Shown here: piece after piece, positions 48,676-58,558 of the stretch
Position numbering within the stretch: the first letter of the stretch is position 1
Layout of the letters: each line of letters starts with the position of its first letter
Source of the DNA: Candida dubliniensis CD36
Lineage: Eukaryota; Ascomycota; Pichiomycetes; Serinales; Debaryomycetaceae
Direction: 5' to 3'
Length of the DNA: 64,000 nt
NCBI RefSeq assembly: GCF_000026945.1
Contig: NC_012867.1
Span: forward strand, 620,001 to 684,000
The notes under the pieces: model-generated
What the model was told of the DNA's origin: nothing
The model's input: the letters and a program-made list of their open reading frames with translations, nothing else
Database searches by the model: none
Made by a program: the position numbers and the translations under genes

Positions 48676-51216
48676 TCATTTTTTGGCTTTGCTTTGTTTG
48701 TAGTACATTTTTTGAATCAATGGATGATGTGATTCTCTTAACTCTTTATTCTTATTCTTACCATACTCAATATAAGCCATATCTTCACCACCAGCCAACC
48801 CAGCTAACGAACCAGACGTATAAGTTGCGCCTCCACCGTTTCGTTCTTGTTCTAAACGCATTCTCTTTTCTTTAGAAATGAAATTAGTATCAGCATCATC
48901 CCCAATCTCCAATCCTGCTGCATCCTCATTCTTCAACAATACTTGTTGTAGTAACTCTCTTCTTTCACGAGCAGAAGAGTAAGCCAAATCAGGCAATTGT
49001 TCCATACCACTCAAATGTGTAATAACTTTAAAGGCGTAGCCTTGATCTACCAAAAAAGCCTGTCTTTTAGTTGAATAATACATTTCTTGGGTGTCTTTTG
49101 AAACCAATGAGTAGAAAAATGCATTGAAACCTTCATCATTACGTCTTTTAGCTCTTAAAATTCGACCTAATCTTTGCGCCTCTTGTCTTCTGGACCCATA
49201 ATGTGAAGAAATCTGAATTAAACACGTTGCTTCGGGCAAATCAATAGAGGTATCACCAACTTTAGAAAGGAATATAGTATTGATTTGATCATTATGCTGG
49301 AAATTTTGTAAAATTTTCATTCTTTCTTGTTGCGGTGTAGACCCATAAATAAACGGTTTACCCAATCTCAATGCATACTCTTGTAAAGCATAAACATTAT
49401 CACTAAACACAATGATCTTGTCCCCTCTTTTTTCGTGATAATGAATTAAAAATTGACAGGCTTGAAATTTAGTTGGGTTCATAATGTACAAAAGCATACG
49501 CTTTCTAGCGCTTTCTCGAAGGTACTCCTGGTAAAATTCTGCCGTCATGGGACACCAGACTTCAGCACATTGAACATTGGCAATATGACCCTTTTGGGCC
49601 AAATCCATCCAATTGGCTTCATATAACTTTGGACCAATCAAAAAGTTCAAATCATCGATTTTATCATCTTCACGCACCAAAGTGGCTGTCAACCCCAACT
49701 TGGCATGTGCAGCAATTGTTGTAACCACTCTTCTAAACATCTGAGCTGGCACAACGTGCACCTCATCTAAGATAATGAACCCCCATTCTCTCGAACGCAA
49801 AAAATCCATAACTTTCTGTGAATCATGTGATCTATTACGGGTGTTTGCCACCATAGAATATGTCGACACCACCAACCCAGATTCACTAGCAAACATTTCC
49901 TTATTCTCAGAAGTGAAAACAGCCACATTCTCTGGTTGAATAGTACACCATTGCAAAAACTGTTGTCTCCATTGCATGACCGACACCGAAGACGTACACA
50001 AGACAATAACAGATTTCCTAATGGTACAGGCAGCAGTGATCCCGACCAAAGTCTTCCCAGCCCCACAGGGCAACACGATGATCCCTGATCTAGCACGACC
50101 ATTACCAAACATCTTTGACAACGACTTTTCTTGATATGGTCTAATTTGAGTTGATGGTTTCAAGTCAATTTCCAAATCTGGGTTTCTTGCATCGTGACGG
50201 AAATCGTACTCCTCTAAAACTGGATACTCGATATCTTGGCATCTACGTTTTACTATTTCCACAGAATCATGTGCTATTTCAAACGAATGTATAGTATCCA
50301 TGTCATCATCATCATCTCTACTGCCGACAACTGAGGCAAATATATCTTCTGCTCCATTACCTGATGGGTCTTCCTTTGTGGAATCGTTTTTCTTAGTCCC
50401 TGGTATAACTATATCAGCAGGTGCTGATGCTGAAGTAATCAATCCATTACTAGTCACGGTATTATCCGAAGACTGTATCCGTAATGGTCCGATAACTGGA
50501 TCTTTTAGTAACATCTGTAAGATATCGGCTTGTGTACTTTCAACAAAGTATCTATTATGTTTTAAAACCAATTTCACCTTACCGTAGGATACTGTTGCTG
50601 CTTTAATAAAATTGAGAATGGATTCAGCAACGGGGACTTTCGACAATCGGTTCAAGACCAGAATTATGTCATCGGTTTCCAACCCCACAGAAACAGCAGC
50701 ATACAAAGAATATGCTGTTATTCGATATTCATGTATATGACTAGGTCTTGATATTGGTTCAGCAATAGTGATCAAAAAATCTTGTGCTTGTTCGGCCAAG
50801 GGCGAAAACGATTCTAATATTATTCTTCCATCATTCGGTGATATCCATATTGGTCTGGAAAAATGATCTGGTTTTAGTTTCAAATACGAAAAATCACCTT
50901 TGCCAAAATTCTTTGAAACTGCATCAGGAATATAATCTGCTGGTATATCAGGGGTTAGTTCGATTAGTTCGTTATCGGAGTAATTTGTTTCATCTAAATT
51001 TTGTTTTAATGAATCCACTGATTCTTGAGCTTTACGTTTTTTGGAATTGTTGGTAGAAGATCCTGTTTGTTTTCTTGATTTCTGTGATGGCGAATTATAT
51101 TCATCATCATCGTTATCCTTGGCACCTGTCTTGTTACTCACGTATACATCTTCGTCTGAAAAGTTTTCATCTTCAAGATCTGCATAGTTTACCCTTTCTC
51201 TGTTTCGGCTTGACAT
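48676..51216 (-). CDS. SSL2: TFIIH DNA translocase/helicase Ssl2 (XPB, Rad25)
   Basis: The 846-residue SF2 ATPase of TFIIH opens promoter DNA for RNA polymerase II and acts in nucleotide-excision repair. It has an acidic disordered N-terminus, a damage-recognition-type domain (about 100-300), Walker A PCGAGKT (383-389), DEVH (484-487), the XPB-specific RED motif (515-517, LVREDDKI) and helicase lobe 2 ending with [11 protein letters not shown]. Length equals yeast Ssl2 (843). The open frame begins at a TTG; the first ATG (51214-51216) is used. It is convergent with the NECAP-like gene, 140 bases apart. Confidence 0.96.
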   Translation of the reverse strand: MSSRNRERVNYADLEDENFSDEDVYVSNKTGAKDNDDDEYNSPSQKSRKQTGSSTNNSKKRKAQESVDSLKQNLDETNYSDNELIELTPDIPADYIPDAVSKNFGKGDFSYLKLKPDHFSRPIWISPNDGRIILESFSPLAEQAQDFLITIAEPISRPSHIHEYRITAYSLYAAVSVGLETDDIILVLNRLSKVPVAESILNFIKAATVSYGKVKLVLKHNRYFVESTQADILQMLLKDPVIGPLRIQSSDNTVTSNGLITSASAPADIVIPGTKKNDSTKEDPSGNGAEDIFASVVGSRDDDDDMDTIHSFEIAHDSVEIVKRRCQDIEYPVLEEYDFRHDARNPDLEIDLKPSTQIRPYQEKSLSKMFGNGRARSGIIVLPCGAGKTLVGITAACTIRKSVIVLCTSSVSVMQWRQQFLQWCTIQPENVAVFTSENKEMFASESGLVVSTYSMVANTRNRSHDSQKVMDFLRSREWGFIILDEVHVVPAQMFRRVVTTIAAHAKLGLTATLVREDDKIDDLNFLIGPKLYEANWMDLAQKGHIANVQCAEVWCPMTAEFYQEYLRESARKRMLLYIMNPTKFQACQFLIHYHEKRGDKIIVFSDNVYALQEYALRLGKPFIYGSTPQQERMKILQNFQHNDQINTIFLSKVGDTSIDLPEATCLIQISSHYGSRRQEAQRLGRILRAKRRNDEGFNAFFYSLVSKDTQEMYYSTKRQAFLVDQGYAFKVITHLSGMEQLPDLAYSSARERRELLQQVLLKNEDAAGLEIGDDADTNFISKEKRMRLEQERNGGGATYTSGSLAGLAGGEDMAYIEYGKNKNKELRESHHPLIQKMYYKQSKAKK

Positions 51217-51553
51217 GTTAGACAAGAAACTATGATTGGTGATAAGTAAATACTAACAAGAAGAAAGTATAGTTCTTATGATTACTAAAAAAAGAGAGAT
51301 TGATCTTTGTAGTTTTTTTTTTTTTTTTTCTCCTCTTAGTTTAATCATGGAGACTAGTATTTTCTTTGTGTGTGTCCTGTTAACAAAATAGCCATGACAT
51401 GTACGATAACCTACAATAAATGCAAATAATAATAATCAATCAAAACACCTTTATTAAATAGTCATTTCTCTTATTCCTTTGTATTTTTAGGAAAAAGAAG
51501 AAAAACTCAAACTATGAAGAAAATAAATATATATATCCAAGCTATATCTGTAT
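51217..51553. promoter_or_regulatory. Intergenic region SSL2 - SRP40
   Basis: This 337-base gap has the SSL2 promoter with a poly-T/A tract (about 51311-51329) and the SRP40 3' end (TATATATA near 51528). Nothing else was seen. Confidence 0.4.
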
Positions 51554-52525
51554 CTAGTCTTCGAATTTATATGACCCACTAGCTAAAGTGATACTGCCAC
51601 CTTTATAGCTGCCTCTCTTCATTTTATTTTTATTCTTGGTAAAATCTTTACCTCTAACTTGTAATAATTTTTCACTAGCCTTTTCTCCCCAAGTTCCTGC
51701 TGCTCCCTTGTAGGTATTATCTTGTAATACTGAACTTTGAAATGTAACTTTGCTTCTATCTATTCTAGAAAAATGTTTTCTTTGGCCAGGTTTTAACTCT
51801 GGTTCTGGAGTTGCAGGAATTGATTCAGTAGAGGATGATGCTGTTGATTCTGAATCGTTTTTAAACTTTTTAATTGATTTTTCTTCCTTGGCGTCGTTTG
51901 TATGTTTTCTTTTCTTGTCTTTTGGTTGTTTTTGTTCTTCTTCGGATTCTGAATCACTAGATGAGTCTTCATCTTCAGAGCTGCTTTCTGATGATTTGTC
52001 ATCACTCTCACTATCTGAATTTGAGCTTGAGTCAGAGCTTGAATCCGAATCTGAGTCGGAACTTGAAGCAGGACTAGAATCTTTGTTGTCTTTTTTCACT
52101 TTTTTGTCTTCACTGTCTTCACTGTCTTCGCTGTCAGATGAGGAACTTTCACTATCCGATGAAGAACTTTCATTATCCGATGAAGAACTTTCACTATCCG
52201 ATGAAGAACTTTCACTATCCGATGAAGAACTTTCACTATCCGATGAAGAACTTTCACTATCGGATGAAGAACTTTCACTGTCTGATGAAGAGCTTTCACT
52301 GTCTGATGAAGAGCTTTCACTTTCAGACGATGAGCTGTTTGAGTTATGTTCTTTTTCTAGATCTTCCACTTCCTTGATAATGGATTCCAACTGTTTAGAA
52401 ACCTTTGGTAATTCTTTACCTGCTAATAATTTCGATAATGGTTTCTTCAACTTCGACAATTTTTCATTTCTGGAAACATAATCATTAATATAAGCCAAAA
52501 CTAAATCTTGAGTATTCAAGCTCAT
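51554..52525 (-). CDS. SRP40: Nucleolar Ser-rich protein Srp40 (Nopp140 family)
   Basis: The 323-residue protein has the Nopp140/Srp40 plan. An N-terminal helical, LisH-like region (residues 1-55) comes first. A long Ser/Asp/Glu domain with about ten heptads of the type SSSSDSE (about 63-133) follows, all ideal casein-kinase-2 targets. The conserved C-terminal SRP40 domain (about 250-323: HFSRIDRSKVTFQS, YKGAAGTWGEKASEKLLQVRGKDFTKNKNKMKRGSY) ends the chain. The family chaperones snoRNPs in the nucleolus. The heptads come from 21-bp DNA repeats, so length should vary between strains. Domain match is firm; function is inferred from the family. Confidence 0.92.
   Translation of the reverse strand: MSLNTQDLVLAYINDYVSRNEKLSKLKKPLSKLLAGKELPKVSKQLESIIKEVEDLEKEHNSNSSSSESESSSSDSESSSSDSESSSSDSESSSSDSESSSSDSESSSSDSESSSSDNESSSSDSESSSSDSEDSEDSEDKKVKKDNKDSSPASSSDSDSDSSSDSSSNSDSESDDKSSESSSEDEDSSSDSESEEEQKQPKDKKRKHTNDAKEEKSIKKFKNDSESTASSSTESIPATPEPELKPGQRKHFSRIDRSKVTFQSSVLQDNTYKGAAGTWGEKASEKLLQVRGKDFTKNKNKMKRGSYKGGSITLASGSYKFED
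52129..52340 (-). repeat. 21-bp coding tandem repeat in SRP40 (SSSSDSE heptads)
   Basis: About ten near-identical 21-bp units (on the plus strand, GATGAAGAACTTTCACTATCC-like with third-base variants) encode the acidic Ser heptads. Central units are almost identical, which points to recent unit gain or loss. Confidence 0.85.
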
Positions 52526-52882
52526 CTTTGCTATTGGGAGGTGGTTCTAGTAATTGATTCTGTAAAACGTGAAAAAAAAAAGAAATTAGAATTAAAAAAA
52601 AAAAAAAATTTTTTCTAACCTCATTTGGCAAACTTTATCGCATCTCAATTTTGTGTGTGTGAGAGATGAGCCCAAGCAATTCTTGTCTCTTGTTCTTCTG
52701 GCTGCTAAAAACTTCAGCCACAATCAAACAACAACTAGCTTTCAGGAACTAAAACAAAAAAAAAATTGTGTAGTTATTAAAGTACAAATGAAATTATTTA
52801 TATATGTGTGTGTATATACACTCCTGTTAAATCTCTCGTCAACTCCATAACAATGTCATAGTTTTTATAGGTTATTTTGAAC
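52526..52882. promoter_or_regulatory. Intergenic region SRP40 - RIB1
   Basis: This 357-base gap has poly-A tracts (about 52570-52607) near the SRP40 start and a (GT)-rich patch near 52806. A 65-codon frame is not supported. Confidence 0.35.
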
Positions 52883-53911
52883 TTAGATTTTGATGGGCTT
52901 TTCTAACAAATGTCCCATTCTTTCAATTTTGGTGCTCAAATACCCTTCTATTTCTTTACTTCTGATACCATTCTTACCATCTTTCCCCCAACTTAAGGGC
53001 ACCATTGGGACTCTTTCCAACACTTTAACTTCCTGGTGTTTTCCTTCGACAGCAACAATCTTGTCTGGGTTGTTAGTTAACAATTTAATTTCTACTAGAC
53101 CCAAATCAACCAAAATAGCTGTAGCCAAAGAAAAGTTCCGCCCATCAGCTGGATGTCTCAAAATCAAATTGGCTTCCACTGTATCGGCACCAAGATCTTG
53201 TAAGTTATACGCCTTTAATTTTTCACCCAAACCAATACCTCTACCTTCTTGTCTCAAATATACCATGCACCCATGGCCCGCTTCCCCCATTATTCTTCCA
53301 GCCTCGTCAAACTGTTCACCACAATCACATCGTGCACTCCATGCAGTTTCACCAGTATAGCATTCACTATGTATCCTGACTAAAGTTGGGTCTGTGTATG
53401 TCAAACTGTCAATTATCAAATTACCTTCTTTATCAAACTTCAATTCGTCAGTTCCATCAGAATCAGCAATAGTTCTTCCAGGAGTCAATCTCCCGATGTA
53501 AGCACCTCTGGTCATCCTGTCTTGTTGTGTTTCCCCAGGGTAATGTTTAAACAATGAACGGGATCGAATGTCCTCTCCAAACACAATTGCCAAGTGTTCT
53601 TTGTTGTCAATATTGTTTTCATACAAGTGTAGGAAAATATCTGGTCCCTGTGTTGTTGGGATACGTGCTCTAGCTAAACATTTAACATGCGGTAAGCTGT
53701 CAGGCAAGCCACTTTTGTTACGCATAGATTGTGTTATAGCTGGTGGGGGTTGTGGTGTGGTAACTGGCAAACTATTTGTTGATGGTTTCGGTGTGACCAT
53801 GGGGATTCTGTTAACATCCAAATCTGGAGATGTGGAAAGTGTCGGTGGAGTGCGTATTCCCTGGCTGTTAGTGCTTGCAGCAGATGGCTGTGGATGTTTT
53901 ATTGATGTCAT
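52883..53911 (-). CDS. RIB1: GTP cyclohydrolase II (riboflavin biosynthesis)
   Basis: The 342-residue enzyme opens GTP to the diaminopyrimidine precursor, the first committed step of riboflavin synthesis. It has the RibA core: zinc site C-x10-C-x-C (Cys184, Cys195, Cys197 in [17 protein letters not shown]), the catalytic region [18 protein letters not shown], and TNNPDK near the end. An approximately 60-residue Pro/Ser/Thr-rich N-terminus precedes it. The open frame begins at TTG; the first ATG (53909-53911, MTSIKH) is used. Length is close to yeast Rib1 (345). Confidence 0.95.
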   Translation of the reverse strand: MTSIKHPQPSAASTNSQGIRTPPTLSTSPDLDVNRIPMVTPKPSTNSLPVTTPQPPPAITQSMRNKSGLPDSLPHVKCLARARIPTTQGPDIFLHLYENNIDNKEHLAIVFGEDIRSRSLFKHYPGETQQDRMTRGAYIGRLTPGRTIADSDGTDELKFDKEGNLIIDSLTYTDPTLVRIHSECYTGETAWSARCDCGEQFDEAGRIMGEAGHGCMVYLRQEGRGIGLGEKLKAYNLQDLGADTVEANLILRHPADGRNFSLATAILVDLGLVEIKLLTNNPDKIVAVEGKHQEVKVLERVPMVPLSWGKDGKNGIRSKEIEGYLSTKIERMGHLLEKPIKI

Positions 53912-55592
53912 TTGAATTAGCAAAATTAATTAACTAGTGGGTTCAAGTAAATTATGTATTTTGTATATTGTTCTTTTCTAACAATCTGAGTATCGTCAAT
54001 TTCCAAAGCTTATAAAAGTGTATAATAAAAGCTTAGCAGTGATAAATAAATAAATAAATAAATCAAAAAAAAAAAACAAGAATACAAACACGAGGTTAAA
54101 TCAATGGTAATTTATATAATTGTTGAATAATTTAGAATGGAGTTTAATTTTCTCTATGTGAGAATGCATTTCTTTTTTTTTTTCTCCTTTTCACCTTTTC
54201 TTTCATGTGTCCACACCACAAATTAAGGCGATCGCATAATTTACATTTCCGGTATTTTTTCAGTGGGGGGGGGACAGTTTTACAACACACATGATTTAGA
54301 AACATATTGCTTCAAACAAAAAGATTAAATATGCCGCTTTGTGGAACGGTGATCTACAAAGAATGCTACATCGGTGTTATAATCCAAAATGTTGAATTTA
54401 ATAAAATCTCTAGATCAGCAAGAGAGGTGAATTATCTACAGTGTTAATGCATTAAGCACTCTTGGCTTCGGGTAGGTTTCTTTTTCGGGTTTAACAGACA
54501 AAAAACAAATATTGTGCACCTCACTAGAATCTGGATGACAATCTCACTCTAAAATTGAATATCGGGCATCATGTTAACACTATCATTTGTGACTGATCTT
54601 TATTGGAAAATGAACTTGAAATAGTACTATGACTAGTATTATGATTTCCATTTTTCCAGAGTTAGTAATCCGAACTCTGGAGAATACTAACTTATCACAC
54701 CTGCAGATTATTTTTGTTTAGTGGTAGCTGTCAAGTTTAGTAATCCTACATGACACAAACCAACAAATTAGTAATCTCATTACCAATTCTCCTTATTAAC
54801 AAACAATAAGTTAAATTTGAACTGAAAGAAATAGAGAACGGAACCGTTGAGAATAAACCATCTCTTTTTTTACCATCCATGTAACTGCTGCTTACATCTT
54901 TAGAAGTTGAGTAATAGCCTCTTTTATTGCTGTTTTTGAACGCCAATCAATTTTGATTAGCAAGATTCGTACATTCTTCAATCTCATGTAAAACCGTTGC
55001 TAGTCTACTTTTTCTGTTTTCTACATTGTTTTTGTTATTTCTATTGTTAACACACCTAAATGAAAAAGATTTAAACTACAATCACAGGGAGGGTTGCAAT
55101 GAAATTTGTTATCTTTTTTTTTTTAGCTCTTGCATTTCTATTGTGTTGTACCTTATGAATCGGCTGTTGCACGGATGGGTTTTTCAGCCAATTACAAACT
55201 TCTCTTCTTCAGATAGATTATGTGGCAACTGAAGCAACATCCAATGAAAATTAAATACCAATGTGCAACCACTTAATTTGCAGTTGAATTTCAAACCAAC
55301 AAGAATATAATAACAACATACTACATTTGCACAAAACAAAGAATTTACCCCTACTTTCAGATGAAACTTGTCTTAGTACAGCCCTTGATGACACAGTTGA
55401 ATTTAATTTCTTTATGTGTTCAAAAAGTAGCAACTACATAGAGCATTAGTTCTGTTCCCTTATTGGATCAACATTGCGGCAACATGTTCGGAAATAACAA
55501 CGTTTTGTGATTTATATTTTGTCAACACATAACAACAACTATTTGACCTACCAATTAGATACCTCTGCCTTCACCCCCCAGTTGTCGCCTTT
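53912..55592. other. 1.7-kb intergenic region RIB1 - thioredoxin-fold gene
   Basis: The region is AT-rich with only short open frames. It contains an (AAAT)n patch (about 54047-54063), a G-run (about 54265-54273), a perfect hairpin (54656-54680) and three copies of TTAGTAATC[C/T] within about 120 bases (54662, 54737, 54768). No tRNA or LTR signature could be recognised. Confidence 0.45.
54656..54680. repeat. Perfect inverted repeat CCAGAGTT / AACTCTGG
   Basis: Eight-base arms (54656-54663 and 54673-54680) flank a nine-base loop and can form a hairpin on either strand. The outer sequence adds an imperfect AGTATT/AATACT pair. It is far from any gene end. Confidence 0.8.
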
Positions 55593-56093
55593 TCAAATAT
55601 GTTTTAACCATTCAACTAAATCTTGTTCAGTAAAAGTCTCTAAATTTGGTACATACTTCCCACTGGGCAATTGATGTTTTAAAACGACAATGCTAGGTAT
55701 TTTGGGTCCCACGACGTAATCTAGCATTAATTCTCTTCCACCTTCAGAATCGGCTAAAATATTTACAAGGTAAACTGGCTCCGTATTGGGATATTTGGAC
55801 TTGTCACTTAAGACATCAAACGAAGCTTGTGTAACTTTGTTGTTCTCTTCGGTAGCAAAGGTAAAATTCAATAACAAAGGTGGCTTCACAGAGAGGTATG
55901 TGTATAATTCTTGCTTATTGGTGATATAGGTATCAATGATTCTATTCTGGGTGGTGAATTGCGAGGCTGGAGGGGGATAAACCAACCGTTGTGATTGTGC
56001 AGCTTCCTTCCACGACTTGAACCATTGCGTCAACGAAAAACTTCTAATGTGTTTATTACGTTCAATGTGTCTTGCCAATTGTCTGCTGAACAT
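55593..56093 (-). CDS. Thioredoxin-fold protein, probably mitochondrial, without CxxC
   Basis: The 166-residue protein has a presequence-like start (MFSRQLARHIERNKHIRSFSL; basic, amphipathic) and a thioredoxin-like domain from about residue 55. A beta strand PPLLLNFTF is followed by ATEEN, exactly where thioredoxins carry the CxxC, so the active-site cysteines are missing. VYLVNILAD and KIPSIVVLK with the cis-Pro equivalent (Pro133) follow. No cysteine occurs anywhere in the protein. It is therefore not a disulfide oxidoreductase; a structural or assembly role in mitochondria is possible. I do not recognise a named family. It lies upstream of ERV1 on the same strand with a 225-base gap. Confidence 0.72.
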   Translation of the reverse strand: MFSRQLARHIERNKHIRSFSLTQWFKSWKEAAQSQRLVYPPPASQFTTQNRIIDTYITNKQELYTYLSVKPPLLLNFTFATEENNKVTQASFDVLSDKSKYPNTEPVYLVNILADSEGGRELMLDYVVGPKIPSIVVLKHQLPSGKYVPNLETFTEQDLVEWLKHI

Positions 56094-56250
56094 CTTTGCT
56101 AATGATATGGTCGAGTCTTAAAAAACAGATACTGTTGAATAAAGTTGCTATTTCTCATTTTCTATTTGTAGTCTTTTTTTTTTTTTCTTTCTAGGTTCGT
56201 TATCTATTTTGCTGTTGCTGTAAAAAAAATCTATTTACACTTTGCCACTG

Positions 56251-56270
56251 ACCTGACCTGACCTGACCTG
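56251..56270 (+). repeat. Tandem ACCTG pentamer, four copies
   Basis: Four direct ACCTG units lie in the short gap between ERV1 and the thioredoxin-fold gene, followed by a partial ACT. Probably length-variable; no function is apparent. Confidence 0.8.
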
Positions 56271-56318
56271 ACTCTATATACAAGCTTTACTTCTATGGGA
56301 TATGGGACAAGTACTTCT

Positions 56319-56930
56319 TTACTCTTCATTATCCCACCCATCCTTCCATCTTTTTTTCCATAGATCACAATTGAATTGGGGTTTATTTAGTTTTTTGTTA
56401 ACTTCATTATGTGCCTCACAAAGCCATCTCCCTAATTCCTCTTGATTTCCTGTTTTCGGTTCATTCTTGGTGATATATTTTTGGAAATCTTCAGCACAGA
56501 ACCAGCAGGGATAAAACCCGGAAAATAAGTTGATAAACAGTTTCATATCTTGTTGTTGTTTCGTGGTAGGGGTCTCTGGATATGTGGCTGCTATTGAATG
56601 CAATAATGTCCATGATGATTTACCCAACTCAGTGACATCCGGAGGCTCATCTTGAGGATACGACTCGAGTTCTGGTTTGTTCTCTTTCTTCGATTCATGA
56701 AGTACTGGTGATTTCTTAATTTTACCACTTGCGAATTGGAAATCCAATAAGGAGTTACATGTACGGCATCTAATTGAATGGTGTTAGTAAACAATATTCC
56801 TTCAGTAAAATACCCAGAAAATAACTACTTACGGTTTCCCATCTTTGTCATAAACAATCTTACGTCCAGTGACACCAACTTCTGGTTTACCACCAGACTC
56901 GGTTTTTTCTTTAGTCTCTGTAGTTGACAT
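56319..56930 (-). CDS. ERV1: FAD-linked sulfhydryl oxidase Erv1 (spliced)
   Basis: The spliced 182-residue enzyme re-oxidises Mia40 in the mitochondrial intermembrane space and passes electrons to cytochrome c. Exons are 56833-56930 (98 nt) and 56319-56769 (451 nt). The 63-nt intron has GTAAGT, a TACTAAC branch site (56783-56789) and TTAG, with CC/A forming Pro33. Key residues are the shuttle pair Cys34/Cys37 (CRTC), the FAD-proximal pair Cys121/Cys124 (CWFC) and the structural pair Cys150/Cys167 (16-residue spacing). ELGKSSWTLLHSIAATYP and GRWLCEAHNEVN are family-typical. An intron after the equivalent of GKP is also present in S. cerevisiae ERV1. Without splicing the shuttle CxxC would be lost. 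Confidence 0.95.
56770..56832 (-). other. ERV1 spliceosomal intron (63 nt)
   Basis: The 5' site is GTAAGT (56827-56832), the branch point TACTAAC (56783-56789) and the 3' end TTAG. Joining restores the conserved segment DGKPCRTCNSLLDFQ. Confidence 0.93.
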
Positions 56931-57239
56931 TGGTTTCAGCTTTACAAATAAGAAAGATATGTTAGGGTCGGTGAAAAAAAAAAGCAGGTTTAGAAATAAC
57001 TCAGAGAAATACAAAATTCAAGGTGCGAAGTATTGGGTTACAAATTCCATGGTACCAAAGTGTTTATGAAAGCATATCTACTACTTCAAAATACAAAAAG
57101 TAAAATTTTTCTATTTGCTTAGGATATAAATTTCTAATCTAGACATGTGAATAGTTTTTTCTATAAATACTATGTAATTGTAGCTAATGATTCTTCTTTG
57201 TTGTCATGATTCTAGTTAGGATCCGTTCACAAAAACACT
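56931..57239. promoter_or_regulatory. Intergenic region ERV1 - HD-domain gene
   Basis: This 309-base AT-rich gap holds the ERV1 promoter and the 3' end of the HD-domain gene. No further gene was recognised. Confidence 0.35.
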
Positions 57240-58022
57240 TCAGGACTCTTGTGCTTTCAACTGTTTAATCAACTCATCTCTCTTTTCTAATAAGGCATCA
57301 CACAACTCTCCAATTTCACTAGTTTTGATTGCTTGTCTTGCGGTATAAAACTGATCTAAATTATGTTTCAATCCAAATTGCAATTCGTATTCCCAAGCTG
57401 TTTGAATCATTTCATACTTGTCGATATCCTTAACGTATCTGGCTTCCAAATTTCTAATTTCTTCATAGTCCAACCACAATTCCAACATTTCTTTGGAAAA
57501 TTCTTCGTTATAAGGTTTAATCAACTCGCTGAGATAATTAATGGTGGCCAATTCTCTACGATGTTTCTCAGCTTTGGTGATTCCAGCATATGGCGTGATG
57601 TCCCCTACCAAACATTCAGCTATATCGTGGACAATGGCAATTTTGACACACTTATTCGAATCTACTTCTTTTGGAACTAACATTGATATTACACCCATAC
57701 GATACATGTGATCAGCTATACTCTCAGTTGCTTCTGCAGGTATGCCATGATCCAACCAACCAGTTCTTTTTTGATACTTCAATGATCTAATGATCTGCAA
57801 AAATGCAAACATGTAATTAACTGGTTGGGTACCAGGGGTAAGTAAATCCTTGATGTGTTTAGGCAAGGCATCTTGTGGTTGCCAAACATTCTCACTCAAA
57901 TCTTTAATGGAGTTCATAATTCGGGTGCTATGATGAAATGATCTTGGACTTTGTCTTGTCGGTCCAATATGAGCCTTGATGAAATTATCTAATATATTTC
58001 TTTTCCTAAGAAAACTTATCAT
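57240..58022 (-). CDS. HD-domain 5'-deoxynucleotidase (HDDC2/YfbR family)
   Basis: The protein (260 residues from this ATG) belongs to the HD-domain 5'-deoxynucleotidases, which remove phosphate from deoxyribonucleoside monophosphates. Metal ligands fit ADHMYRMG, the HD pair in IVHDIAE, and a later Asp in DIDKYEM. It corresponds to the S. cerevisiae paralogues YBR242W/YGL101W. The first ATG (58020-58022) adds 35 residues with a presequence look (MISFLRKRNILDNFIKAH...RSFHHSTR); a second ATG (57915-57917) starts MNSIKDLSENVW at the family core, giving 225 residues. Two products, mitochondrial and cytosolic, are possible. The frame upstream of 58022 runs to a TTG only. Confidence 0.88.
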   Translation of the reverse strand: MISFLRKRNILDNFIKAHIGPTRQSPRSFHHSTRIMNSIKDLSENVWQPQDALPKHIKDLLTPGTQPVNYMFAFLQIIRSLKYQKRTGWLDHGIPAEATESIADHMYRMGVISMLVPKEVDSNKCVKIAIVHDIAECLVGDITPYAGITKAEKHRRELATINYLSELIKPYNEEFSKEMLELWLDYEEIRNLEARYVKDIDKYEMIQTAWEYELQFGLKHNLDQFYTARQAIKTSEIGELCDALLEKRDELIKQLKAQES

Positions 58023-58558
58023 TGAAATAAAATGGTATCCAAAAAAAGTAAAAAAAAAATTTACTGGCAAGACTGTGGGAATCTTTGGAAATCAAAACAA
58101 ACAAGCAAAAACTCAAGCGACACAAAAAGAGGAAAAAAAATTGTAAAACATATAAAGCCCAAAACAAAAACCAATTAGTGTTGGGAGTAGTAATGAGCTT
58201 GGTCTATCAGAATAATCATATGTATTTATATGTAAATACCAGATTGCAACCTCGATAATGGGAGAACGTTGGTTCCTATAGTTACCGTTTTTTTTTTTGT
58301 TCTTACAAGATTAATTTACAACCAGGTTCCTATACTTTGTAAACATATCGACTGGCAGTATCTGCAGGACAGTTCAATCACATGTACTCATCTCAACTAA
58401 AATACATACTCTAATAATAACTACAAGTCCTTTAAAAAGACGAAATTAAACACACTTCATTAAAACTATGAGTTCTTTATATTAAATATACAGTTTTGAT
58501 ATATTTTGATTCTCTTTGAATGTGGTGCACATAAAAAGATATTCTACCCCTTTAAAAC
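58023..58558. promoter_or_regulatory. Intergenic region HD-domain gene - RPL28
   Basis: This 536-base AT-rich gap has poly-A/T tracts and serves as the HD-gene promoter and RPL28 3' region. Nothing else was seen. Confidence 0.35.

Noticed and set aside
51750..52481. Long plus-strand frame antisense to SRP40
   Set aside because: It is the mirror of the Ser-codon repeat; the minus-strand frame carries the conserved Srp40 domain.
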